From TMED13 sp042090305 (GTDB lineage Bacteria; Pseudomonadota; Alphaproteobacteria; Methylaequorales; Methylaequoraceae): a DNA stretch of 64,000 bases. Location of the stretch: the NCBI GenBank assembly GCA_042090305.1, contig JBELJQ010000004.1, forward strand, positions 6,483-70,482, in the 5' to 3' direction. Position numbers and translations under genes: made by a program. Shown here piece by piece: positions 24,753 to 31,470 of the stretch. The notes under the pieces were generated by a model. That model was given only the letters and a program-made list of their open reading frames with translations. It did no database searches and had not been told where the DNA came from. Positions within the stretch are counted from its first letter, which is position 1, and each line of letters begins with the position of its first letter.

Positions 24753-25476
24753 TAAAAACTTCACCTTTTCAATATTTCTTTCTCTACTCATTCATATTTT
24801 TATAATTTACAATATTAATTCAAAGAAAAAAAAAGATGATGAAATTTATGTTTTTAGTCTAAGCACATATCAACAAATACAATACGAAGAAAAAGAAGAA
24901 ATAATAGAAAAAAAAAAAATAGAACCTCAAAAGGATTTAAAAAAAAAAGAGCCCAAAATAATTGAGAAAAAAGAAGTGAAAAAGATTGAGTCACCTAAAC
25001 AAAAGATTGAGGAACAAGATAAAATACCAATTTTAAAAAAACCAAAAGCTGAGCTAAATTCAAAAATTCAAGATAAGAAAAAATTTAATAATAAATTAGA
25101 AACTGAAAGACCTATTAATCAAGAAAAAAAGGAACAAATAATAAATGTTCAAAGTAAAAAGAATAAATTTTTGATAAACCAGTTATTAAACGAATATTTA
25201 ACTAAAATATCTCTTCAAATCAACACCATGGCTTCACAATCATATCCAATTCAGTCTATAAAAAGAAGGGAACAAGGAACAATTAAAGCTACTATAATTT
25301 TAGATGAGAATGGGAAAGTTATTGAACTAAATTTTGAGGATAAAAGACCTAAAAGACTCTACAGAGCAACAAAAAAAATTATTGAGTCATTTAACTTTCC
25401 AAAACCTAATAAAGAAATATTAGAAGACAATAAAACACTTAAGATTAGAATTCCTGTGAACTTTATAATTAAGTAG
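24742..25476 (+). CDS. TonB-like energy transducer
   Basis: The 244-residue protein has one N-terminal transmembrane helix (FSIFLSLLIHIFIIYNI), a long Lys/Glu/Pro-rich linker (about 40-130) that would span the periplasm, and a C-terminal TonB domain. That domain has SYPIQSIKRREQGTIKATII and a closing FNFPKP near residue 220. Linker composition is Lys/Glu-dominated rather than Pro/Lys-rich, as expected for an AT-rich genome. It is the last gene of the ABC-exbB-exbD-exbD-tonB run. No TonB-dependent receptor is encoded in the window; the next gene is a porin. Confidence 0.85.
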   Translation: MTDNKNFTFSIFLSLLIHIFIIYNINSKKKKDDEIYVFSLSTYQQIQYEEKEEIIEKKKIEPQKDLKKKEPKIIEKKEVKKIESPKQKIEEQDKIPILKKPKAELNSKIQDKKKFNNKLETERPINQEKKEQIINVQSKKNKFLINQLLNEYLTKISLQINTMASQSYPIQSIKRREQGTIKATIILDENGKVIELNFEDKRPKRLYRATKKIIESFNFPKPNKEILEDNKTLKIRIPVNFIIK

Positions 25477-25530
25477 TGTTGTATTTTTACAACAAAATGG
25501 TAAGAATTTTTAAATTGTGCAAGTGTTAAG

Positions 25531-25536
25531 TATAAT
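25531..25536 (+). promoter_or_regulatory. Candidate -10 box of the porin gene
   Basis: A perfect TATAAT lies 58 bases before the porin ATG; the -35 region is A/T-rich without a clear consensus. The 5' leader then contains an inverted repeat of 8 bases (25558-25565 with 25569-25576) just upstream of a strong AGGAAGGA Shine-Dalgarno at 25581-25588. The remainder of the 118-base gap after tonB has only a weak 6-bp stem (25478-25493) without a T run. Confidence 0.45.
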
Positions 25537-25594
25537 TCATAAATTTTATTTGTTATATTAATATTTTTAATATTAACTTAAGGAAGGAAATTTT

Positions 25595-26902
25595 ATGAAA
25601 ATTTCTAAAAAATTAGCGATAGCTGCAGTTCCTGCTGTAATGGCGTTAGCTTCCACAAATGTTGATTCAAAAATTCTTTTGATGAGTCAAGAGGGTTGGG
25701 AAGTGTCATTTGATGGTGCAGCTAATGCTTTCATTATGAAGAACAGTGGCGATGCCCTCCCTACTACAGCTGGTGGTAACGCATTTACTGCTTCAAGTTA
25801 TGGTGCTGTTTCAGGTGCTTCTAAGGATACTAGTATCGTTACAGGTCTACTTCCAAATGTTTGGGGTATGACACTTAAAGCTCCTACTGCAAATGGCTTA
25901 GATGTTTCTATGAGACTAGGTCTGTACACTCACATGAATGGTGGGGAAAACTCTCTGGGTAATGGACAAATTAACATTAGGGAAACTAGTGGTTCAGTAG
26001 CTGGTAGTTTTGGTACAGTACTCGTTGGTAGAAGTTTAGGTATCCACCAAAGTAATGCTATCTTAAACGATATGTTATTATTCGGTGTTGGTGCCGCTGC
26101 TAGTGCAAGTAACTCAAACACTACTTTAGGTAGAATTGGACTTGGATATTTATATACAGACTTTAAACCACAAATTAGTTGGACATTACCAGGTATGGGT
26201 GGTTTTGGTGCTAAGGTCGCTTTATTCGATCCTGATGATGTAGCATCCGATACCCAAGGTTTTGATGCAACAGACACAACTTCTCCAAGAGTTGAAGCAC
26301 AAATCACTTATAATACTGATTTGCAAGGTCTTGGAATTAACTTGTGGGTTGATGGTACTTACCAAAACACTTCAAGAACTACTGCTGAAGCAAATGCTTA
26401 CAAAGGTAGATCTGGATTGGAAGTCGACGCAGATGATGATACTGATGTAGATTCAGCTGGTGTTGGTTTTGGTACTAAATTAACTTATGATGCATTCTCG
26501 CTAGTTGCTACTGGTTTTTATGCATCTGGTTTAGGTATCAGAGGACAACGTGCAATTGGAACAACAACTACTACAGCTGCAACTGATGCAACTGGTGCGT
26601 TAGACGATGTTGGTAAAGAAAGAAAAACTTATGGTGGTTACATCCAAGGTACATTTGACTTTGGTCAAGGTACATCTGTAGGTTATTCTTATGGTGGTAA
26701 TTTCATGACCAAAACTGGTAATGACATGAACAACCTAGGTACTATGAATGGTCAAACTATGCATTCTGGTATGATTTGGCATAATGTAACTGCCAACTTC
26801 AGATTAGTTGCTGAAGGTGGTTACACTATGAAAAGTTGGTACCTTGCTGACGAAGACCAAGACGACACATTTGGTGGAGTTGGTGCATTCTTCTTCTGGT
26901 AG
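25595..26902 (+). CDS. Gram-negative porin (outer membrane beta-barrel)
   Basis: The 435-residue protein has a signal peptide ending near residue 25 (LAIAAVPAVMALASTNVDS). It continues as a trimeric-porin-like barrel with many Gly, Thr, Ser and alternating hydrophobic strands, an EGWEVSFDGAANAFIM first strand, and a C-terminal strand ending in aromatic FFFW, the sorting signal for the Bam complex. Codon use is biased toward GGT, GCT and ACT and is less AT-rich than its neighbours, as for a highly expressed gene. It has its own leader and strong ribosome-binding site, and a terminator follows. Substrate specificity is unknown. Confidence 0.9.
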   Translation: MKISKKLAIAAVPAVMALASTNVDSKILLMSQEGWEVSFDGAANAFIMKNSGDALPTTAGGNAFTASSYGAVSGASKDTSIVTGLLPNVWGMTLKAPTANGLDVSMRLGLYTHMNGGENSLGNGQINIRETSGSVAGSFGTVLVGRSLGIHQSNAILNDMLLFGVGAAASASNSNTTLGRIGLGYLYTDFKPQISWTLPGMGGFGAKVALFDPDDVASDTQGFDATDTTSPRVEAQITYNTDLQGLGINLWVDGTYQNTSRTTAEANAYKGRSGLEVDADDDTDVDSAGVGFGTKLTYDAFSLVATGFYASGLGIRGQRAIGTTTTTAATDATGALDDVGKERKTYGGYIQGTFDFGQGTSVGYSYGGNFMTKTGNDMNNLGTMNGQTMHSGMIWHNVTANFRLVAEGGYTMKSWYLADEDQDDTFGGVGAFFFW

Positions 26903-26923
26903 AATAAACTAACTTAATTACTT

Positions 26924-26961
26924 AAAAGGGAGAGTATTTATTGTACTCTCCCTTTTTTTTT
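26924..26961 (+). terminator. Rho-independent terminator after the porin gene
   Basis: A 13-base arm (26924-26936, core GGGAGAGTA) pairs with TACTCTCCC plus T residues (26944-26956) around a 7-base loop, followed by a run of T to 26961. It lies 22 bases after the porin stop and only 13 bases before the next gene start. Confidence 0.9.
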
Positions 26962-26974
26962 GCTAATAAGAACT

Positions 26975-28003
26975 ATGAAAAATTTAATTCCAATCAAGTT
27001 AAGTTTCTCTCTTACATTTGTGGTCTTACTTTTACTTACTAGCTGCTCATCACTCAATTTATTTGAAGATAATAAGTTTTATTACAAAAATGGTTTTCAA
27101 AGAGTACAATTGCATATTGAAAATAAGTCTGTAAGAAATACACATCCTGTTAAAATAGACCCACTTAGACTTGAGGGAGCACTTCAATTAATTATAACTA
27201 AATATGGACCAAAAGCTGAATCTCTATTTCAAGAGGATAAGCTCCTTCCATATTCAATTGCAATTAGTGAGGCACTTCTTGAAGCAAAGCCAAATCAAGA
27301 TGTAGTTTTTACAGTAGAGGGATGGTTTAAAAAGAAAACTTTGTCAGATAACAGAGTAACATCTGGTCGTATTTTTTATAATAAGAATGGTCTTAATATT
27401 ATATTCGGTTCAGTAATGAGAAAAGGTAATATGTCTGAAACCGATCCAATGTTATCGTATGGTATAAACCCAGATTTAACTAAAAATCCTTATGCACCAG
27501 GTTCCAGATTTCAATCTATTAAAAGTGCTTATATGTTAACCACAATACCAAATTCTGGGGTTTTTAGACCAAAAGAAGCTAGAGGAAGAGTGGATTGGTT
27601 AGTTTTTTCTCCATCTGCTCTTACAGCTAGGAATGCTTTATCTCAAGACCAAAAAAGGTTATCCTCTGCTGCTAATTTCCAAGTACAAGGCTTGAGAGAC
27701 GAATTAAATGTTTTAAAACAGGAGTTGAGAAATCTTAGAGGTACTAGATACCCAAACTATTACAACAATAATCCTAACTATGGATACAGACCACCAAACG
27801 GATATGTTCAACAACAGATGAGAGCAAATAATTACCCAAATTATCCCTACCCTCCTCAAAATTATCAAATGCCACAGAATTATCAGGTACCACAAAATGA
27901 TCCCAACAAACAGATATCTCTAAAATCATTAGAAAGTATGAGGGAAAGAGGACTGATAAGCGAAGAAACCTATATAAATAAATTAAAGGAACTTGGTTTT
28001 TAA
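26975..28003 (+). CDS. Predicted lipoprotein with C-terminal SHOCT-like segment
   Basis: I recognise no functional family for the main part. From ATG 26975 the 342-residue product has a lipoprotein signal peptide with lipobox LLTSC near residue 23. A globular part of about 200 residues follows (FTVEGWFKKK, YGINPDLTKNPYAPGSRF, GRVDWLVFSPSALTARNAL), then a short coiled-coil-like stretch and a Pro/Tyr/Asn/Gln-rich repeat region with NYQMPQNYQVPQN. It ends LESMRERGLISEETYINKLKELGF, like SHOCT oligomerisation segments. The earlier TTG start lies in the porin terminator, so I reject it. Expression probably depends on readthrough of that terminator. Confidence 0.75.
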   Translation: MKNLIPIKLSFSLTFVVLLLLTSCSSLNLFEDNKFYYKNGFQRVQLHIENKSVRNTHPVKIDPLRLEGALQLIITKYGPKAESLFQEDKLLPYSIAISEALLEAKPNQDVVFTVEGWFKKKTLSDNRVTSGRIFYNKNGLNIIFGSVMRKGNMSETDPMLSYGINPDLTKNPYAPGSRFQSIKSAYMLTTIPNSGVFRPKEARGRVDWLVFSPSALTARNALSQDQKRLSSAANFQVQGLRDELNVLKQELRNLRGTRYPNYYNNNPNYGYRPPNGYVQQQMRANNYPNYPYPPQNYQMPQNYQVPQNDPNKQISLKSLESMRERGLISEETYINKLKELGF

Positions 28004-28009
28004 CTAAAC

Positions 28010-28738
28010 TTAAAATTCGAATTCCATATTCCACAAAAACATATGGTTAGCCGAAGCATTTGTAAGACCATGTAAATATCCTAAAGAAATTTCGTATTCA
28101 AACCCATTCAATTGAAATTCCTTATCTACTTGCAAACCATAAAGATGTTCTTGATTATGCAAAGTATTCATTTTTGTGAGATATCCTAAATCACTAAAAC
28201 CTAATATACCGAAGTCAAAATCTATATCTAATGGATCCATAAACATAATTCTATTACTTATTTCAAATTTAGTTGAGCCTTGAGCATGTCCGCCAATTTC
28301 TTTTTCAAAAATAAAATTACTTGTGAATTTATATTTATCATTCATAAATTCATTAAGATATTTATACTCTAATTCATCAGCTTTCTTTCCCTCACTGACA
28401 AAATTATATGAAAAATAAAGAGCTCCAGCAAAATTCTTTTTATCAAATAATTGTAATTGATTTTGAAATTCTGTTTTTTCCCAATTGAGTGATGTATCTT
28501 GTTTATCAGATACATGAAATTCTAATTCTGATTGCCAATAATTAGTCCACGAATATTCCGTTTCAAACACATGGTGATGAGATTTATTTACCTCTTCTCT
28601 ATCATCTACATTTAAATGGCCTCTCCACTCAAGGGATTGTCTACCTTCTTCAACTACGGGACTATAAATTTTATGGTGACAATAAATTTTAAAACTGTAA
28701 GAGGTTAATAGTATAGTCAGAATAAAAATTCTAATCAT
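28010..28738 (-). CDS. Predicted outer-membrane or periplasmic beta-strand-rich protein
   Basis: I cannot assign a family. The 242-residue protein has a short signal peptide (FILTILLTSYSFKIYC) and then alternating strands with aromatic ends (YSWTNYWQSELEFHV, NFAGALYFSYNFVS, YKFTSNFIFEKE, FEYEISLGYLHGL). It ends in Phe (MEFEF), as outer-membrane barrels do. A SHHHVFETEY histidine cluster lies near residue 55. It overlaps DUF3126 by 8 bases at its start, so both are one transcript. A role in binding or passage of a small ligand is possible but not shown. Confidence 0.6.
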   Translation of the reverse strand: MIRIFILTILLTSYSFKIYCHHKIYSPVVEEGRQSLEWRGHLNVDDREEVNKSHHHVFETEYSWTNYWQSELEFHVSDKQDTSLNWEKTEFQNQLQLFDKKNFAGALYFSYNFVSEGKKADELEYKYLNEFMNDKYKFTSNFIFEKEIGGHAQGSTKFEISNRIMFMDPLDIDFDFGILGFSDLGYLTKMNTLHNQEHLYGLQVDKEFQLNGFEYEISLGYLHGLTNASANHMFLWNMEFEF

Positions 28739-28946
28739 TAGTCAAATCTTCATCTAAAATAGTCATGTGAAACTGATATGCTGTTTCGTTTTCTTCAATC
28801 TCCTCATAAATCAGCCCTAGAAATTCGTCACCAATGTATATTTCACATGAATCTTCAATATTTTTCCTTTTCTTAGCAATAAAATGACCCGTCTTAAATA
28901 CCCGATTTAAGTAATCTTGGATTTTTTGTAATTTTTGTTCGTCCAT
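28731..28946 (-). CDS. DUF3126 family protein
   Basis: This is a small alphaproteobacterial protein of 71 residues. It matches DUF3126 in length and in its conserved centre: CEIYIGDEFLGLIYEEIEEN followed by YQFHMTILDEDL. The function is unknown in the family. It has no membrane segment, and overlaps the start of the downstream barrel-like gene by 8 bases. A DUF3429 gene diverges from it across 61 bases. Confidence 0.85.
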   Translation of the reverse strand: MDEQKLQKIQDYLNRVFKTGHFIAKKRKNIEDSCEIYIGDEFLGLIYEEIEENETAYQFHMTILDEDLTND

Positions 28947-28974
28947 TGTTAAACAAGGGTATAAGTATTATGAT
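28946..28974 (+). promoter_or_regulatory. Candidate sigma-70-type promoter for the DUF3429 gene
   Basis: TTGTTA (28946-28951) and TATGAT (28969-28974) are separated by 17 bases, with a predicted start near 28981, about 27 bases before the TTG start at 29008. A second TATAAT at 28999-29004 is too close to the start codon to serve it. Confidence 0.4.
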
Positions 28975-29007
28975 TATTATTTATCTAATTTTTAGAAGTA
29001 TAATACA

Positions 29008-29424
29008 TTGAACAAAAAAAAAGTCCAGTTAACAACATACATAGGCCTGATACCCTTTTATTTGCCTTTAGCTTATTATTTTTATGCAGAAAGTGATGTT
29101 AAACATGTTAACCTAGTTAAAATTTCATTGGTATACGGGTCATTAATCTCTTCTTTTTTATCTGGAATGCAATGGGAGAAATTAATTAGTAATAACTTTA
29201 AAATTTCCTTCATAGCAATAATACCATTAGTTATGGTTTTGTTCCAATTCTTGGAAGAATCTATTTATATTTCCACAATTATAATAATTTTAGCACTTCT
29301 AATTAATCTAATAGTAGACTTAACACTTCTGTCTAAGTTAAGAGAATTTTGGTTTAAAAGAATGAGAATTATCGCCACAGGACTTGTATCTACATCTTTA
29401 ATAATAAATTATTTATCAACATAA
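29008..29424 (+). CDS. DUF3429 family membrane protein
   Basis: The 138-residue protein has four predicted membrane segments and the DUF3429 landmarks: YIGLIPFYLPLAYYF, the second-helix YGSLISSFLSGMQWE (Gly-His/Gln-Trp position), and LREFWFKRMRIIATGLVST near the C-terminus. The function is not known. The start is a TTG codon; no ATG exists until well inside the conserved region. It is followed by the 192-base leader of the proteorhodopsin gene on the same strand. Confidence 0.8.
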   Translation: MNKKKVQLTTYIGLIPFYLPLAYYFYAESDVKHVNLVKISLVYGSLISSFLSGMQWEKLISNNFKISFIAIIPLVMVLFQFLEESIYISTIIIILALLINLIVDLTLLSKLREFWFKRMRIIATGLVSTSLIINYLST

Positions 29425-29616
29425 TCAATAGTTTAGGTAATTTTAATTTTTTTTTCCTTGAATTAAATTGTAATATAAGTCACCCTAACTTCACAGATGG
29501 GGAGGTTTTTTGGGCTTAGTGTAAATTTGGCCTATATCTACCCGTAGTTAAACTAACCATCTACTGTATTCCTAGTGTATACGGTAGAATATTAACAATA
29601 ACGAAAGGATAGACAT
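29425..29616 (+). promoter_or_regulatory. Leader/promoter region of the proteorhodopsin gene
   Basis: This is the longest non-coding stretch in the window (192 bases) and part of it is clearly less AT-rich than its surroundings (29481-29590). It has a TAATATAAG element near 29471-29479 that could be a -10 box, though no good -35 is seen. A 9-bp hairpin lies at 29561-29569 with 29579-29587. AGATGG (29495-29500) can pair with CCATCT (29557-29562), an alternative fold that competes with the start of the hairpin. AAAGGA at 29604-29609 is a good ribosome-binding site 7 bases before ATG. A 16-codon frame at 29497-29547 has no ribosome-binding site. Confidence 0.5.
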
Positions 29617-30315
29617 ATGGACTATATGCTTAAACCTGAAGATTTCGTGGGGGTTACATTTTGGATCATTTCTGTTTCAATGGTAGCATCTACGGCATTT
29701 TTCTTCCTAGAGGCTCAAAGTGTCAGTAAACATTGGCAAACATCCGTTAGAGTAGCTGGACTTGTTACTTTAATTGCTGCTGTGCACTATTACTACATGA
29801 GAGACGTATGGGTTCAAACTGGAGAATCTCCTACTGTTTACAGATATATTGATTGGTTACTTACAGTACCACTTCAAATGATTGAATTTTATCTAATTCT
29901 TGCCGCAGTGGGCGCAGCTACAGCTGGTATTTTTTGGAGACTACTAATAGGTACTTTAATTATGCTTATTGGTGGCTTCATGGGTGAAGCTGGTTACATG
30001 AACGCAACTGTTGGCTTTATTATTGGTATGGCTGGATGGATATACATTTTGTATGAAGTTTTTGCAGGTGAAGCTGCACAAGCTAGTGCGTCAAGTAACT
30101 CCGAAGGTATGAAATCGGCTTTTAATGGCATGAAATGGATCGTTTCAATAGGTTGGTCGATTTACCCAATTGGTTATTTCCTTGGTTACTTATCTGGAGC
30201 AGGTGCTGATGCAGCTACTCTTAACTGGGTATATAACTTAGCTGATTACGTAAACAAAATCGCATTTGGTGTAATTATTTGGGCTGCTGCTAAGTCAGAC
30301 ACTTCAAAAGCATAA
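29617..30315 (+). CDS. Proteorhodopsin, light-driven proton pump (predicted blue-absorbing)
   Basis: This is a seven-helix retinal protein of 232 residues. Helix C reads RYIDWLLTVPLQMIEFYL. Asp79, Thr83 and Glu90 correspond to proton acceptor D97, T101 and donor E108 of green proteorhodopsin, the DTE pattern of outward proton pumps. His57 corresponds to H75, and Lys214 in the last helix (DYVNKIAFG) is the retinal Schiff-base site. Position 87, equivalent to residue 105, is Gln, the residue known to tune the pigment to blue. Unlike many homologs it shows no cleavable signal before helix A. The retinal genes crtE to blh lie directly downstream behind a terminator. Confidence 0.97.
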   Translation: MDYMLKPEDFVGVTFWIISVSMVASTAFFFLEAQSVSKHWQTSVRVAGLVTLIAAVHYYYMRDVWVQTGESPTVYRYIDWLLTVPLQMIEFYLILAAVGAATAGIFWRLLIGTLIMLIGGFMGEAGYMNATVGFIIGMAGWIYILYEVFAGEAAQASASSNSEGMKSAFNGMKWIVSIGWSIYPIGYFLGYLSGAGADAATLNWVYNLADYVNKIAFGVIIWAAAKSDTSKA

Positions 30316-30333
30316 AAATGCTAGATTAAAATT

Positions 30334-30369
30334 AAAAAAGGGAAACAAAAATTGTTTCCCTTTTTTTTT
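30334..30369 (+). terminator. Rho-independent terminator between proteorhodopsin and crtE
   Basis: A perfect 15-base arm (30334-30348, core GGGAAACAA) pairs with 30352-30366 around a 3-base loop. The T run extends to 30369. It is 18 bases after the opsin stop and 6 bases before the crtE ATG, leaving no room for a separate crtE promoter after it. Confidence 0.93.
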
Positions 30370-30375
30370 ATTAAA

Positions 30376-31470
30376 ATGAATAAAATTTCAATAGAACATA
30401 CTTCAAATAAAATTATGAATGATTTTCTTTCTAGTGAAAGATGGAAAGAATTAAATGTTTATAATAAAAAACTAGATCTAAGTTTCTTTAAAAAATCTGA
30501 ATTTCACAAAGATATAAGAGAAATAGAAAATCAAATGTTTGAGTTATTATATGATGATTCATGGATGGGCCATTGCGCAAAGTATCAACTAGAATCTGGC
30601 GGAAAAAGATTTAGGGTTATCCTTGCCCTTATAGCCTCTAAAATGTTCGGTTTAAGTAAAGATGTTAGTAAATCAATAGCAATATGTTGTGAGTTTATTC
30701 ACAACGCCTCATTAATTCATGATGACTTACAAGATAGAGATATATTAAGAAGAGGCTTGCCGACAATATGGAATAGATTTGGAGACCATACAGCAATAAA
30801 TTTAGGGGATTTTTTTATAGCAAGTTCATACGAGGTATTGTCAAACTCTAAATCTAAACCAGAATTTAAATGTAGAGCTATAGAGGAATTAGGAAAAACT
30901 ATTAAACAAACAGTCAAAGGCCAATCAGTAGAGATATTAAGTCGTTCAGACTTTCACTTAAAAATTCAGGATTACGAAACAACATCCAGAGCTAAAACAG
31001 GTGGTCTTATTTCCTTACCGATTAAACTTGCCTCAATCCTTTCTGGAAAAAATAAAAATAAAGATTATTTTAAGCCACTTTATGAAACTGGAGTGGCATA
31101 TCAGATCCAGGATGATTTATCCGACTTTCTTGGAGTAAAAGATAGAGGACTGCCTGGAAGAGACCTTAAAGAGGGAAAAATGAATGTGTTGATTATGCAT
31201 TATATTGATTCTGCGACTGAGGGTGAAAAATTTATTTTACAAAAATTTTTAAAAAAAAGGTATGACACTATTTCTGAAGATGAAATTTCATACTGGCTAA
31301 AGAAAATAAAAAATAGAGGTGCTCTTGAAAAATCCTTGACGTATTTGTTCAATGTATCAAAAAGAGCAATTAACCAAGCATCTCGGCATAACAATGATTT
31401 ACAAAACATTGTCCAATTTGTTATAAAATCTATAATCACTAGAATTTCACAAAAAATCAAAGATAAATGA
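30376..31470 (+). CDS. crtE: Geranylgeranyl diphosphate synthase CrtE
   Basis: CrtE is a trans-prenyltransferase giving C20-PP for carotenoid synthesis. The 364-residue protein from ATG 30376 has GGKRFRVILAL, the first Asp-rich motif in IHDDLQDRDILRRGLPT near residue 115, GQSVEILSR, and the second motif AYQIQDDLSDFLGVKDRG near 245. The N-terminus is about 50 residues longer than in IspA, and the rest differs enough to be a separate paralog. The TTG start at 30352 lies in the terminator and is rejected. The operon order crtE-crtI-crtB-crtY-blh and ATGA overlap with crtI define its role in retinal synthesis. Confidence 0.93.
   Translation: MNKISIEHTSNKIMNDFLSSERWKELNVYNKKLDLSFFKKSEFHKDIREIENQMFELLYDDSWMGHCAKYQLESGGKRFRVILALIASKMFGLSKDVSKSIAICCEFIHNASLIHDDLQDRDILRRGLPTIWNRFGDHTAINLGDFFIASSYEVLSNSKSKPEFKCRAIEELGKTIKQTVKGQSVEILSRSDFHLKIQDYETTSRAKTGGLISLPIKLASILSGKNKNKDYFKPLYETGVAYQIQDDLSDFLGVKDRGLPGRDLKEGKMNVLIMHYIDSATEGEKFILQKFLKKRYDTISEDEISYWLKKIKNRGALEKSLTYLFNVSKRAINQASRHNNDLQNIVQFVIKSIITRISQKIKDK

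Noticed and set aside
25478..25493. Hairpin after tonB as a terminator
   Set aside because: The 6-bp stem is weak and is followed by A residues rather than a T run.
25930..26307. Minus-strand ORF of 125 codons inside the porin gene
   Set aside because: It mirrors the biased GGT/GCT/ACT codons of the porin and has no own signals.
29497..29547. 16-codon upstream ORF in the proteorhodopsin leader
   Set aside because: No ribosome-binding site and no evidence of attenuation; mentioned in the leader description only.
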